Positions 1-13,740 are shown, numbered from the stretch's first letter. The stretch is DNA of 64,000 nt from Cenococcum geophilum 1.58 (GCA_001692895.1 KV748201.1:806001-870000); one strand, 5' to 3'. A program made the numbers and translations. The notes: generated from the sequence alone by a model not told the origin.

Positions 1-861
1 GTTAATTCCACCTCCATCTGATCGAGTAAAAGCTCCGTACGATGTTGTAAATTTCTACTTGGCACGTGCTCCGCTTATACACCTATTATAACATAGTTCG
101 TATGCTCTTCTTTTAGCGTCTTATTGTTTCTTCTAAGCCTTGTATGCCTCTGGCTCTAGAGCTTAATTCCAAATCTTAATAATTGATTTTGATTTATCTA
201 ATTTCTTCTTTATTTGAGGCTTCCAAATATAACAAGGACCTTTAAAGTTGTATATAAAGTAACCCTAAAACATAAACTCGGAGTACCCCTTCTATCGTTC
301 TCGTACATAGCTGCGTATATAAGCCTCGTGAGGACGTCGCCATACCTAATAGCCCCCTTAACGGTGGCCTAAAACGATGCTTATCTTATCTGACCAAATT
401 ACAACCTTCCAATCTTCTAAGGTCTAATAACGGTGGGCTAATATAAACTTATATCGTTCGCTCTTTATAGCTGCAGTTAATCCAGGCTTCCTTATTGGCT
501 TTGTTTTACGGTAGCCGTACTTTTTTAGTATACCTCGAATAGACGATGCAGAGAGGCCTGTTTCGCGAGCAATCCTTCTAGTACTTTTTTTACATCCGTA
601 ACGATCGCACGTGACGGCGTTGATAACTTTTTGCTTAAGATCAGGAGTAATCTTTTTCTTACGCCCTACGCGGGGCTTATCCTTAAGGTGGTCATCAAGG
701 AGGACCCAATCTACACGCCAGCCATTCTCTACTGCCCTTTTTAGTAGGTTGCCGATGTGCTTAGTGCTAATTCCGGTAACTTAAGTGATTGCTTTTAAAG
801 GAGTACCTAGAGCCCTTATTACTATAGCCTACGCTCTCGTTGCAAGGCCGTAGTAAGGCAT
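1..861 (-). pseudogene. Tc1/mariner-type transposase, RIP-degenerate, runs off the window
   Basis: DDE transposase of a cut-and-paste DNA element. From the ATG at 861 the frame shows an N-terminal helix-turn-helix stretch, then PRVGRKKKIT, a second HTH-like block (RRIARETGLSASSIRGILKK) and the first catalytic block VIWSDKISIVLG near 390-410, where the first Asp is kept. The distal part (near 1-60) matches the family region before the second catalytic motif but is frame-disturbed, and the C-terminus lies outside the window. In-frame TAG/TAA stand at Gln or Trp positions, so the gene is dead. The block after the first Asp, with an RVWR-like sequence, is typical of fungal Tc1 elements. Family is confident; exact lineage is not assigned. 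Confidence 0.85.
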
Positions 862-1037
862 TTTGGGCTCAAAAAAGCGTAAAAGACATGTAGAATATAA
901 GGTGCGATGGAACGAGGTAAATTACGTAAATGTTAAACGGTAGAACACCACGATTTGGAAGCTATATAGATGATATATTAGTGTTAAAAGCTTCAATTAA
1001 GTTGACTGAGCTGATTTTTGGTGGGGTCTTGGCACTA
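862..1037 (-). repeat. Probable 5' flank and terminal inverted repeat of the Tc1/mariner element
   Basis: Read on the minus strand, the sequence just inside 1035 begins GTGCCAAGACCCCACC, preceded by TA at 1036-1037, as expected for a Tc1-type end at a TA target. The opposite terminus is outside the window, so the inverted repeat cannot be confirmed here. Confidence 0.5.
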
Positions 1038-4000
1038 AAACCGCGCTTTTCCCAAATAGGAAGGAGAAATCTCTTTTCGCGCAATCCTCCGTAGGCTATT
1101 TAGATTAGTTGCCGTTATAAATTTTCTAAGTTAGGGATAAATAGGCGACCTTTATAATAGAGCCTGTTTTCTTTTACTTCTAAGGCTGCCATATTAATCT
1201 AGCCTAAGCTTTAGAGGTTAGTAGGCAGCGTATAGGCGCTAGCGGTCTTTGCGGTAATAAGTTAATATAGTAATAGATTAATAGAGGTATTATATACTGT
1301 AGTAATAAGCTTATTAATTTTAGGAGGTAACTCTAGTTCTGTGGTATAAAGTTAAGGTATAGTTAGCTTTATTATAGGTAGTATACCTAGGGCCAAATTT
1401 CGTGCTTTTAGGATTGTCTATTATTAGAACTAATTACGGGGGTTATTTTTAGACTAAGGAAGGTCTTATAAGCGGCGTATTAGGCTATTAGGTTTAGTAC
1501 CTTATACTCCTAATCTATATACAATTTTAAAGTTAAAACTAGAGAGGAACTTGTTCTAATATACTTAGCGTTAGTTTAGCTACTTTATAGTTATAAAGTA
1601 CTTAAGGTTACAATAGTCCGTAAGGACTTTAGTTGGCTAGTCGGGCTCTACTAAGGAGAGTTCTAGTTAGAATTCTTTAAACGCTTATATAATTGTAAGG
1701 AGTTCTTTATTATAGATCTTATAGTTATACTTTTATAGTATAAGCTTAGACAAGTAGAATATAACTAAGTAAAGAAAACCGTTATCACCCATCTAAAAAA
1801 GGACGCCTACGTTAACGTGGTTTAAGGAGTTAGTTTTAAGATAGAGTTGTCGTCCTGGTGTAAAGTGGGCTAGGATAAGTGCTTTAGTAAAGGTATTTTT
1901 AAGGTCTTAGAACGCCTTCTCGTATTTAGGCGTCTAGGTAAAGCGTAAGTACGTTTTTCTTTCTTTTACAGAAAGGCCCTTCGTTTGCATTATTACTATA
2001 AGTAGTACTACTACGCCTAAAAAGTTGTATATAAATTTCTAATAAAAGTTGGCGAAACTAAGGAAGGCTTATATATCCTTAATATAGTTAAGGGCTTACT
2101 ATTTAGTAATTATATATATCTTCTTAGGGTCCATACAGACACCCTTAGTGGTAATAATTAGTCTAAGGTATTTTACTTCTATAACTAAAAATTCGCATTT
2201 CTTTAAGTTAATATAAAGTCCTATGTCTCTAAAGCGCTATAGGACCTTTTAAACGTGTTCGGTATGCTTAAAAGGGTTATTATTATAAATAAGTATATCG
2301 TCTAAGTACGCGGAGTAGAAGTTATTAAGGTAGTCCCATAAGGCGTTATTAATATAACTTTAGAAGGTGCCTAGGCTGTTATATATGCTAAAGGGTATAA
2401 TAGTATATTTAAATTAGCCAAAGCGCAATACGAATATAGTTTTCTATTCATTACCTTCCCGTATTTAGAGATGGTTAAAGGCGGCAATAATATTAAGCTT
2501 AGTATAGATTTTAGCTTGGCTAAGCCGCTTAAGGGTCTCCCGTATAAGCGGTACTAGGTATTAGTTTTTAATTATAATAGCGTTAAGTCCTCTATAGTTA
2601 ACGTAGAATTAGATACCTCCTCCTAGCTTCTTAATAAGAAAGATAGGGGCGGCTGTTAGTAATATACTAGGACGAATAAACCCTTTATTAAGGTACTTAT
2701 TGATATACTTTCTTATAACTAGAAGTTTGTCTTTTAATATTAGGTAGGGTCTCTTATAAGGTAGCGTTTTTCCTTATTTAATATTAATGGTATAGTTATT
2801 AGGTTAATATGGGGGGAGTGTATTTATACCCTTTTATAAGCATATATTAATAAAGTCGTAGCACCTCTTAAGGAGGAGCTTATAGAGTTCTTCGTTAGTA
2901 AGTCCTTTTTTAAGTTTTATAAACTTCTTAAAGTCTAAAGGTAAAAGTCTGTAGAGTTCTATAGGGGCGTCGTCTTCTAAAAGGTCAACTATGTCTATTC
3001 TATTACTATAGAGGACGTGGTCTTATTCTTTATTAAGCTTATATAGTTATAATTAGGAAGCTATAGTAACGGTCCAGCCTTTTCTACATACTATGTAGTA
3101 AAAGGCCGCGGCACTTATATAGTAGTAGTTAGTTATAGGTAGGGTAATAAGGGGTTTCTTAAATTAATATCCTAGTAAGTAAATAGAGGCGGCTAGGCTA
3201 TATCCTAGGCAAGTCTCTCTATAGTATTTAAAGTTAAAGGTTACTTCTCTCTTTTCCTAGTTAATAGTAGGGTTATATTATTTAAGCTAGCTTATTCTAA
3301 GGATAATAGGGTAGTTAGTAAGTGGTGTAATATAGGCCTAGAGCTCTTTCTGGTGCCCGTTTATATCTAAGTAGAGTTATACTATATAGGTAATCTTCTA
3401 TACGGTATAACTACTATTAGCGAGTTATAGGGCGCGGGCTTTAGTAAGGGGTAAGGTAGATAGGTTATAAATACGCATAAGTTAGATATCTATAAATTGG
3501 TTAGTAGCTCCGTAGTTAATTATAGAACGGCTTTTATATTATTTTATAGCAGTAGTTCCTATTATAGGTAAAACTATCTATTTCCGTCCGTTTATCTTTA
3601 CTAAGTTATCTATTAAGTAGGCTAATATATAGATCCCTCTATTATTAGGGCGTCCCAACCTATAACTTAGGGCTAGGACTTAGCGTTTTCCGTTTCCATA
3701 TTTAATTCTACTACTATTACTACGTCTTTATTTTGTATGGTAGTAGTATATAGCAACGTATTTAGTATTTAGGGCATTAGGTTAGGTATTAGGTAATAGA
3801 TACTAAACCTAGCTATTAGGTAGTTTAGGTTATCGCGATAACAGCCTTTTTAATAGCATCTATAGCAGCGTCCTAATTTCTAAAATAACTCGCGCTCTCC
3901 GTCTAGGAGTTTTTGCGGAAAGGTTAGTATAGAGAGGTTAATATTAGCTCCAGTGGCACCTAAAGTAGTAGGCGTCGGTGGCTTAGTATATATAGGTTTA

Positions 4001-5392
4001 GTAGGCCTAAAGGGCTTCTATAAAGAGGTCTTTAAGTAAGGGTTAGTAGTAGTAATCTAATTTAGTTGTTGTTTAATCTTCTATAGGGCTGCTACCATCT
4101 TATAAATATTGTTATAGTTATAACTGGCGGCTGCGTAACTAAGGCAATAAGTAACTTTTTTAAGGAGATCCTCTTAGTTTTTAGTATTGTCTTAAGCGAG
4201 GGCTCTAGTATATTTTTGGAATTTAATATAGAACTCATTAAATAATTTAGTAGGGCTTATCTTTAGGGCACGTAGTTTAGCTCAGTTAGTGGCTAGTAGG
4301 TTATAATCGCGGTATATTAGGTTAAGATTATTAAGGACTTTTTAGTAAGACTGCCACTTCTAGGGGCTACTAGTCTCCCATTAGGCGAAGAGTCTATTAA
4401 ATAGTATACCCTTTATTCGCCCGATAATATAGCTAATCTTAGTATCTTCTATAGGAAAAAAGTAGGTACTCTAAGTTAGTTTCTTGCGGATTTATATCTT
4501 CTAGTAGCTATATTCCTTACGATCTCCTTAAAAGACTAGGGGATTAGGGTAGCGTGTATTAGATCCTATAGTAGTAGTTTAGGTCCAATTATTATAGCTT
4601 TTATCGTCGCTGCTTTAGTAGGGGTTCCTATTAGGTAAAGCTGCTTAGCGCTAACCCTCTATTAAGTGTTAAGTAGGTAAAGTTACCAGGAGCGTAAAGA
4701 CTTAGGTAGCGTTGTATATAGTAAAGAGGTATCTAGTGTTATTACAAATGTGCTCATTAAGCTAAAATTATAGGTATTTAATTATACCTTCTTTTTTAGT
4801 AACCGTAGCAATTAGTATAATTTTATTCTTCTTTAACTGTTAAACGTCACGTTTAGATATATAGAGGTTGTCTTTAGTTTCTTAACGTATATTATTAGCG
4901 AGCGCCTTATAAGCTTGTAGGTCTTAGATAATATCGCGATCTTAGGTAGTACGCATCTTAGCTTATATAAGCTTTAGGTAATAGTTCTGTAAAAGGCGGT
5001 AGTATTTATTAGGGTCTTGTACTACTATTTTTACAAACGTCTCGGCGTCTCGTATTTTGATTTTAATAAATAGTAGCCCTTTTATTTGCTTGTCTGTAGT
5101 TATATAGTTAATAAAAAATAAGACATTATTAGTATCTATCTCCTTAGGGATTAGGGCTAATAAATCGAATTCTCTTAGAATTGATTGGCGTCGTAGGTTA
5201 AGTATAGGTATTAGATTGTTCTTTAGGTTTAATATAGTAGCTAGTAAGGAATATTGTCTTACTATTATAGGTTCCTTAGAAGTATAAAGTGAGGTAATTT
5301 ATAGACACGCTACTTTTGGCAGCGCCTATAGTATTATAGAGATGTAGAATTAGTTATAGGCTAAACATCGGTGGTAAAAAGGCGCAACGTAA
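1038..5392 (-). pseudogene. Ty3/gypsy element A gag-pol, RIP-degenerate and truncated in integrase
   Basis: Retrotransposon polyprotein read from about 5330 down to about 1090. In order: gag with a zinc-knuckle-like CYRC block near 3845-3880; a retropepsin-like block near 3500-3530 (INYGATNQFID, where the usual catalytic Asp reads Asn); reverse transcriptase with KKLGGG near 2620 and an intact catalytic YLDD at 2298-2309; RNase H beginning LILAHFTPGRQLYL near 1850; and the start of integrase (YYKGRLFIPNL-like) near 1140. The rest of integrase and the 3' LTR are missing; the sequence meets the Tc1 end near 1038-1095. Many TAA/TAG interrupt it. An intact YLDD is unusual here, since the other gypsy copies in the window have lost theirs. 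Confidence 0.88.
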
Positions 5393-5585
5393 TGTTACGG
5401 AACGGGGGCAGTGGCTATAGAGCGTATGTATTTAAGGAGTCTACAAGACGTTACGCGATCAATCGTAAGGGTCGAGGGCGTAAGGAGGTAATATACCTAC
5501 GCGTAGCTGACATAAGTTGTACGCGAGGTGTATACAAAAGCACGGGGCTCTCCTATGGAGGCCCCTGTGGTAGGGTTCCGTAATA
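5393..5585 (-). repeat. LTR of gypsy element A (193 bp)
   Basis: The segment begins TGTTACGG and ends CCGTAATA on the plus strand, so as read on the minus strand it is flanked by short inverted ends. It directly adjoins the gag side of element A. It keeps more CG and CA/TG than its surroundings. The partner LTR is not in the window, so the call rests on the termini and position. A short plus-strand open frame inside it is spurious. Confidence 0.65.
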
Positions 5586-6401
5586 CTAGCGTACTAATCT
5601 TAAAGCTATATCTCTCCTATTAATCTAACGTTATACTTTTACCTAGCTTCTCTAACTTTAGTAAGTTAATATTCCATTCTTCCTCTACTAGCTTATCCTT
5701 AATTAGCTCTAAAGTAGCCCTTTACCTCTTACTACTAAACTCTAGCTTATTAGCTAGCTAGTTAAAGAACTAGCTAAGTAGCTTAACTAGATCTGTTTCT
5801 AACCAAATAGGGCTTAAGTTTTAGGGTGCTTTAATATTTAAAGATAACGCAGAATATTAACGGAGGTAAGGATTTTAGGCTATAAAATTGGCCTAATTTA
5901 TAACTAATATTGCTATTAGCTACTTAATATATTCTAGTATAGAATCTTCCTTCTCTACTACTAGCTCCTTCTAGATCTTCTTACTCCTCTCTCTACTACT
6001 AGCTAAGACCATTATAATATTTTACAACAGCTGCTTAACGGTAGAGGCGCTAGAGAGGAGCTCTTTATTCTACCGCTAGAAGTCTACTATATTTATAGGA
6101 TAATAGTTAATTATAATATCGGGCAAGTTAGGCGATAGCTTATTCTACTAGCATATCTTACCTTTATTACGGCAATGGATATTTATATAAGGCCACTAAT
6201 TTATAATTACCAGAAGCCTCCTTAGCAGTAATTACGTTAGGTAAGTTGGTAATTTAAACTTATATAGCTATCCTTCTACCTATAGGCCTCTTAACAACTT
6301 ACTAACTTAAAGCTATAGTAGGAGGAGCCTAAGACTCTAGCTCCTTCTCCTTAACTAAATATAAGGTAAAGTTTAAGGAGAGAGACTTTAATAGCCAGTG
6401 C
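5586..6401 (-). pseudogene. Gene X, 3' portion (split by gypsy B)
   Basis: Continuation of the frame at 14093-14716. At the rebuilt empty site the codons read KEWYKHWLLKS across the junction. A frame change occurs near 6170-6190 (small intron or indel). After it a coherent frame begins INIHCRNKGKIC, with a Cys-containing block, then a charged, helical tail (for example EDSILEYIK and ELIKDKLVEEEWNINLLKLEKL) ending near 5590 beside the LTR of element A. In-frame stops fall at Gln-like positions. I do not recognise the family; the Cys block followed by a P-x-x-DI-type stretch resembles a recurring fungal protein type of unknown function, but I cannot name it. Confidence 0.5.
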
Positions 6402-6406
6402 TTATA

Positions 6407-6724
6407 TATAAGAGGCCAGTTTAACCAAAACGTATAATTATTTAATTAGTGGTGTGGAATAAGAGTTATAGGTAAGTAAAAGATAAGTTAAGGTAGAACA
6501 ATTCTTATAAATAAAGGATAAATGCTTTCTAACCTCTTCTATTTAGAGACTAATTACTAGTTCTTCTCTAGAGGGGAACTAGCTTCCTATATATTCCTTT
6601 TAAGACGCTAGTAAAACCTTTTACCCCTAACCTATTTAACTATATCTTCTAAAATATAGATAGGATATAGATAAAACCTTTTATTATTTTATCGGATATA
6701 TACCTCCCAGAGGGTTCTATTATA
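6407..6724 (-). repeat. LTR of gypsy B (3' LTR in element orientation)
   Basis: 318 bp, aligned end to end with 13770-14087. It starts TATAAGAGG (probably TGTAAGAGG before RIP) and ends TTCTATTATA (TTCCGTTACA in the partner). Confidence 0.92.
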
Positions 6725-7194
6725 ATTACCTCCCCTTCTAAGGTTTTAGTCCTCTAAGACTTCGCTTTTACTAAGCTTTTATAAAGTTCTGGCTAAAATC
6801 ACTAGGGAAGCCCTTAGTAGAAAGGTACTCTATAATACAGCTTATCGCCAGCTCTTTACTAGCGCGGAGCTTTACTTTTTCTTTTATTTCTCTACTTTTC
6901 TCCTACCCTAGCTCCTTATAGTGCTTTTATAATAGGATTTTAATAATAGTAATAAAAATTTAGTGGGATTTACCTCTCTAATTTTGGGAATTTATTATAA
7001 ATAGATCTGGAGGTTATCTAATGTAACGCGTTAACTAACTACTATCCCTATTTACCTAAAATAGGTTTTAATAATAACATCTTTTATTTTAATTTCTTTC
7101 TATTTATAAGTTATTATCTCTTACTCGTCCTTTTATTAACAACACTATTTATCTTATTCTTAAATAGGCTGTTTTTATTATATTTCGCCTTTTA

Positions 7195-8330
7195 GCTTCT
7201 ATATTTTTAGCCGCACTTCTATTACTACCTTATTATCTTTTCTTAACATGTCTATAAGCAATAGGATCCCTACCTTATCTCTTATAACAATACTAACTTC
7301 TTAAAGTATTCTCTTATAACGGCTCGTAGTCCTTCTACGCGTCCCTAGACCGGTAGTAGTGTTATTCCTCTTCTAGTAACGCCCTAGACAGCGTCTGTTA
7401 CTCCTATAGCAGTTTCCCTAAAATACTATTATTGCTATATTTATACTCTTACGTAGGATCCTTCCTATATCTATAAGATGCCTTACTCTAGCAAAAATAA
7501 ATCTAAGTGCTTTTATTGCCGTAGCAGAAGAAAGACCTACGTCCTAGTATTTCCCATTCCGTCTTATTCTAAATTTCGCTAATTATACTAGATCCCCGCT
7601 ATCTATATATATAAGACTCGCAGGCTCTAACGCGCTATTTAAGATTTCTGTTAATATCCTAATAGTAATAGGTAGGGATAGAAGGTATCTTCCCTTACTT
7701 ATAAACTCTTTAATTTAATAAGGGTTTTTACTACTATAAAGACGTAATAATCTTAAATATATAGTGTTTAGAAGCATATATACGAACAGCTTACCCTTAT
7801 TAATAATAACATTCGTACTCTTACGCGGGCTACTTTAGCTAGGTAAGTTTCTCTAGTAACTTACTTAGGAACTATACTAACTCCTTTAGCCAACGTCTCT
7901 CTAATCCCTACTTAGACGCTAATTTAGAACCTAGGGATACTAAGGATAGTAATAAAGGTTAAGATAAACGTTCTCCTCGCTAGTTTCCTACCTATGCTAG
8001 TTTTTCCAGTACCTATTATTCTAAGAAGAATATTAATAAAAGTGCTAATGCTTTTAGGGATAAAGGAGTTAATAATACCGTTAATAATAACATTAAGATA
8101 GAAGAGGAGGCTCCTATTACTACTGCTAGTATTTAAGTTATTACCTAGCTCTTTCCTTCTTCTTATAGAATAGCTTTATATAGTACTTCTTAGATGCCTC
8201 TAGGATGCCCTATTATTAGGAATTAACTTTATACTTTAAGGATACCTTTATTTTAAGCTTTAGTAATAATTCTTATAAAGGCAGTATACTACTATAATCC
8301 CTATATATAATAAACGGGTAATATTCCTAT
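7195..8330 (+). pseudogene. Antisense frame inside gypsy B, unknown product
   Basis: Between the chromodomain end of pol and the polypurine tract, gypsy B carries about 1.9 kb that does not read as pol. On the plus strand, opposite to gag-pol, a coherent frame can be followed: a Ser/Thr/Pro-rich stretch, then MPYSSKNKSKCFYCRSRRKT near 7478-7540 with a CX2C-basic cluster like the first half of a fungal Zn2Cys6 motif, then about 150 residues. A further charged stretch (NNTVNNNIKIEEEAPITTASI, near 8060-8120) is readable in a possibly different frame. Stops again fall at Gln/Trp-like positions. It could be an accessory antisense ORF of the retrotransposon, a captured host fragment, or chance. I do not assign a function. 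Confidence 0.35.
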
Positions 8331-8699
8331 AGGTGCTTTACAATTTTTTAAATTTTTTAATTCTTTATAGGCTATCCTTTTACTCCTCTTTATATTATTA
8401 ACTCTACTATATATCTCTGGTGCTAGACTAAATACTTTTCTTTTATTCTTAAGGGGTCCTTCTAAATCCCTAAGGCCTTTTCTTATATTGCTACTACTTA
8501 TTCTTAAATAGCGTCTTCTTTAGACAGTATCCTTAGTAGTTCTCCTATAAATTTTATAGGCTTCCCCTTATAGGGTTCTAGGATCCCTATTATAATAGTA
8601 AAATATTTCCGTTCTTAATACCTATACTTAACCTTATAGTTTTAATTTATAGGGTCTTCCCTATTATTTTATCTATAGTATATCCGGAACCGTTACCAA

Positions 8700-11600
8700 A
8701 TCTTTACCTTTAGTCCTTAAGAAGGTTTTAATTACCATATTGCATCCTAGCTAAAGGTGCTCCTTAGGTTCCCAACTATTATATACCTAAGAGTATTCTT
8801 TCTAGCGAACTAAAAATTTCGCGCTTTTTTTAGCGCTATCTTTAGTCCAGAATGTTTTCTATATTCCATTTTAGTTCCCTATTAATTTCGCTAGGTAGTA
8901 GTAGTTCCGTACTATCTCTTCTTTAGTATAGCTTTAGTAAGGAAATATAAAATATAGGATATATTAGGTATAATTTCGGCAATTCTAATTTATAGGCTTA
9001 ATTTCCTTTAGTTTTCCTAACTATCTTAAAGGGTATAAGCTACTAGTAATCCAGCTTCTTCTTAATACATTTTATTTAGATATTTTTTATAAACAGTAGG
9101 ACTTCGTCTCCTATCTTAAATTCTTTTAGCATATATTTTTTATTATAGTACCTTTTTTACACAGCCTAGGCGTCTAGTAAGTGCTTTTTAAGTTTTTCTT
9201 TGCAAATTCTTATTTACTTAATTCTTTTAAACGCTACTAGTGCCTCCTTTTTAGAAATAATGTCCTTAACGTTCTAAAGGTTATTTACTTTTACCCTAAA
9301 CAATACTTTATAAGGGGTCATTTTTATACTACTATAGATGCTTATATTATATATATATTACGCCAAAGCTAACTATAATGTCTAATCATCCTGTTAATAA
9401 TTAATATAGCAGTAGAGGTAGTGTTCTAATAACGTATTTAAACGCTTTGTTAGCCCATCTATTTACAAGTAAAAGGTGGTGCTTATTCTTTACTATATTT
9501 TTAATAAGAGACAAAATAAAGACTAGAATGCGCTATTAAATACAGTACCTCTATTAGATATAATTCCCCTTAGCATACTAAATAAGAGCTACCGTTTTAA
9601 AAACAGGTCTGCTAGCTCTGCTACCGTAATTATTATTATAATAGTAAAGTACCCTAAGAACTTTATATATTTATTAATAATTACTAGGATAGTATTAGCA
9701 ACCTCTCCTATTCTTATTTTAGTAGGGGGTAAGCCTATTATAAAATCTATTATTAATTCTAATATAGGTCCCTGCAAAATAGAAAGCACTAATAACTTAC
9801 TATATAGGTAATATCTAGATATCTATACCCTTTAGCACGTATTACATCTTAATATATAATCCTTAACCTCTTTAGACATTTTATCCTAAAAGTATTTCCT
9901 TTAAATAGCTTTAAGAGTTCTGTTAACACCATAGTGACCCCTAAAAAAGTTATTATAAAAAACCTTTAAAATTTCGTCTTAAACAGCTTAGTCCTTTAGG
10001 ACATATATAGTACCCTTAAAGCGCAATAAACCCTTTTAGTCTTGCTACTATAGCTTCTTAGTAACTCCGGCTAAGTCGGTCTCTACTATATCTTTCTACC
10101 TCTCCCTAGAAATAAAGGCGTCCCTCTATTATACTTAAAGAAGGTTTAAGGGGGTTTTATATAGATTACTTACTTCTATTTTACCTGCCACTATTATAGA
10201 TATAAGGCGTAGTATAAGATGTTTCAAACTATTAGTGCTAGTAGATTCTCCTACCATTATATAGTGTGCCACGCTATAAATAGGCATCTCGCCTATCCCC
10301 TTTAGATCTAAACACTCGTAGCTAATACACCATTAAGTTAAAGGTACTGCGATACCCCTAGCATATCCTACAGAATTCTTACTAATTCTAAGGTATGCTA
10401 ACTTTATAATATTTACCTGGCCTATAACCTAGTCTATAACTATATCTTACGGCTCTATAATTATAGCGCTTTACAGCTGTATTACTAGGACCTCTGCCCT
10501 ACTATAAAATTCTATAGTTTTAGGGAAAGAGTCTTTTTTTTTTAAGTAAATTTTACAATATAGGGATTATTTCCCCTATACTATCCTAGATCCTTCCTAT
10601 CTTATAATCTAAACGTCTTAATAACCTATTAGCGGGATTTATCTTTCTTAGGCGGTATATAATTTTAAAATTATACTATAATAGTGCCTCTACCTATCTA
10701 GCTTATTAACCGCTTAATACCTTTATAGTTATAAAGTATTCTAGGTTATTATGGTCTATAAGGACTTTAATAGGGTAATTACTTCCTATATAATAATGTC
10801 GCTAGTACTTTATTGTTATAACTATCGCGAGTAACTCCTAGTTATACGTTATATAACGCTATTCTATAAAAGTTATTTTCCTTAACTAAAACGCCATAGG
10901 ATGCTATTCTCCGTCTTTTAATTAAGATATAATTGCCCCTAGGGCGAAGCTAAATATATCTGTTTTAAGGTATATATATAGCTTCTAGTAGAAGTGTATT
11001 AGAATAGGCGCTAACGTAAACAAATCCTTTAACTAGTCTATAGCCTATTTAGTAGCTTCCCTAAATATAAAGGGTCCTAATTTCTTACTATTCTTAGATT
11101 CTTTTAGTAGATTAGTAATTAGGAGTATTACTTATAAATAGTAAACAATAAACGTTTAGTAGAAGTTCGCCGTACCTAAAAAAACCTACACTTCTTTAAA
11201 TATTATAGGGTAGGGCTATTCCCTAATAGCGTCTACCCAACTTTTCTCTATTAATACTCCATTAACGCTAACGATAAAACCTAGAAAATTAATGCTAGTA
11301 GTATAAAACGTGCACTTTTTTAGGTTTATATAGAGCTTATATTCCCACAGTCTTTCTAATACTATTTATATGTAATACGTATATACTTTATAGTTATTAG
11401 AGTAGACTATAATGTTATTAAGGTAGATTATATATATCGTGTCTAATAGGCCTAATAATACCTTATTAATATAGGCCTAAAATATTACCGGTGTGTTGGT
11501 GAGCCTAAATAGCATTACTAGGTACTTAAAGTGGCTATACTATATTCGGAACGCCATTTTCTACTTATTACTGGCTTTAATCCGGATTTAATAGTATGTA

Positions 11601-13740
11601 TCTTTTAGATCTAATTTTATAAATATCTTTACGCCCGACAGTCTATTAATAAGCTCCCCTATTAAGGGCAATAGGTAGCAATTCTTTATAGTAATTTTGT
11701 TTAGCGCCTAATAGTCAATATAGAGGCAAAAGGTCTTATCCTTCTTAGGTATAAATATAATTAGTACCCCTACTAGGCTTATAGAGGGCTAAATCCATCC
11801 TCTTTAAAGATTATCTACTATATATTAACGTAGTACTACTAGCTTATTTTCTAATAGGTTATATAGTAGTCTAAAAGGAGGTTATTTATCCCCTATATCT
11901 ATCTTATACTTAACTAATATAAGGTTAAGTAAGGTTTGTGCAGCCTCTTTACTAAAAACATCCTTTAAGTCTATATATTCCTATAGAATCTCTAGTTCCT
12001 TAACTGCGTATAGCCAGATATCTAAAAATAAATATCCCGTATCCCTGTTCTTAGTGTTAAGAGTAGTATATATAGTATATGCCTACCCTTCCTCTTATAT
12101 ATAGTTTAAGAAAGTCTTTTAATCTTTAACTATAATGCGCGGTTAAGACTTCTAATATTAATATAAGGCTAAAGGCTAATTAATATCCGGATTAACTTAG
12201 CGAAGCTATAGGTATCCTAAAACAAGGTTATACCCCTTAATTTCTACGGTATAAAAGCGTATCTCCTACGTATCCTATAGACCATCGCGGTCCTAGCTAG
12301 CCACGAAAAAAGCCTATTCCCCATAGCATAGAATCCGGTGGACTTTAATACTTTAAATAGTGCGCACCTATAAGCCGCTAAGGTCCAAATCTAATTCTTT
12401 TACTAGTAATTAAGAAATAAACCCTATAGTCACGCCACTGTCTATAAGGTAGTCTTATGTTACCTATTTATTATTAACTTAAATAGAGACAGGAATAACT
12501 ATACAGCAGCTTACTCCCTCTTTCTTTTACTAGCCCAGTATAAGGAAGTAAAGATCTACTAGGCTCTCTCTTTTCCCAATTAATCCGACTTTTATTTTTT
12601 CTACTAATAAAAGCGCTTTATATAGCCCTTTTTACCACAGTTATAATAAACGCGTGACTCTTAGTTCCACTTATTTAGATTAGGTTTTTGCCTATTATTA
12701 TTTTAGGGCTAACTAGCGTTACTCTAAAGCTTTAAAGCCTGCTTACGTTATTCTTCTATAAAATAGTTAGGTTAGAATCTACCCCTATTATTAAAACTAG
12801 GTCTAGTCCTACGCTCTTTATTATTAGCGTCTTATTTCTTTCGCTTACCTAAATAGTCTCTTTTAGTATTCTTAATCTAAGTAGCTTTAGAGATAAGCTT
12901 TTCTTAAAAGGTAGGAATTTCGCCCTTCTCCTATATAGCCTATTAAATCTTAGGTTATAACTTAGTAAGTAGCTAGTAAAGTTATATAGTATTATCCTAT
13001 AGGTTTAAGTAGGGTATATTGTTTTCTAGTTCTTCTAAGTAGTTTATAAACTAGACTACACTTTAGCCTTTTTGCTGTTTGGCGTTATAGTATCGCTAGT
13101 TATAATCCATCCTTTAATTAGTAGGGTCTTAGACCTAATTAACTAACTAGGACTTAAGTTCGCTAAATTTAAAGGGTATAGTAAGTTTCTTCTCGTAGCA
13201 TGTCTATAAACTCTTAACGGTGCTATATAGGAAGGTAAAAGCAATTAGTGTCTAATTATACTCGTTAAAGTAATATTTTAGATCTAGCTAAAACTTAGTT
13301 TTATATTAATAAATAAAACGATTATAGTTCCGGAGACTATTACTATAGTACTTATTAGGTTTCTTTATGCGGAATTTAGGTTTTTCTAATATTACCACGT
13401 AGTATAGCGTTACCCCTTTAAGTCCGCTTCGTGTCTAGGGTGTCTATACTTCCCCTAATTGTCCTTATAATTGTTCTTAATAGTCTTAATATACTTATCT
13501 TAATTATATCTCTAACTCCTTTATTTTTTATAAGGTCTCGCGTAGCGACTACTTTAATAACTCCCTAGCGGTAATTGTTTTTAAGGGTCTTATAAGGTTA
13601 GACGGACTAGCCATAGCTTCTTTATAGGAAGAGGGAATACGCTCCTTTAGGGAGACTCTCTAAGCCTCTTATAGTAGGGGCGTCGTTTTAAGGGGTAAGG
13701 AGGTATAGCCCGTTATCGTTAATTAATAGCCATACGTTCC
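8700..13740 (-). pseudogene. Gypsy B gag-pol with C-terminal chromodomain, RIP-degenerate
   Basis: Read from about 13740 downward: gag; zinc knuckle YNCGKKGYIKRFY near 12610-12650 (His and the last Cys changed to Tyr); protease LIDSGVT with catalytic DSG intact at 12434-12442; reverse transcriptase (SLVGVLIIFIPKKDKT near 11750-11790, then LDLKDTYYLIRIKA near 11600) whose catalytic YLDD reads YLNN near 11430; RNase H; integrase core near 9440-9790 with first Asp kept (LIIDFIIGLP), second changed to Asn (ISNRGTVFNS) and Glu changed to Lys (TKRLN); and a chromodomain near 8755-8830 (KFLVR.KEYS.VYNSWEPKEHL, dots are stops at Trp sites). The chromodomain would direct integration to heterochromatin in the active family. 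A 66-residue open stretch at 9589-9789 is part of the integrase core. Confidence 0.9.

Noticed and set aside
5371..5583. 70-codon plus-strand ORF
   Set aside because: It lies within the LTR of gypsy A and has no protein-like features.
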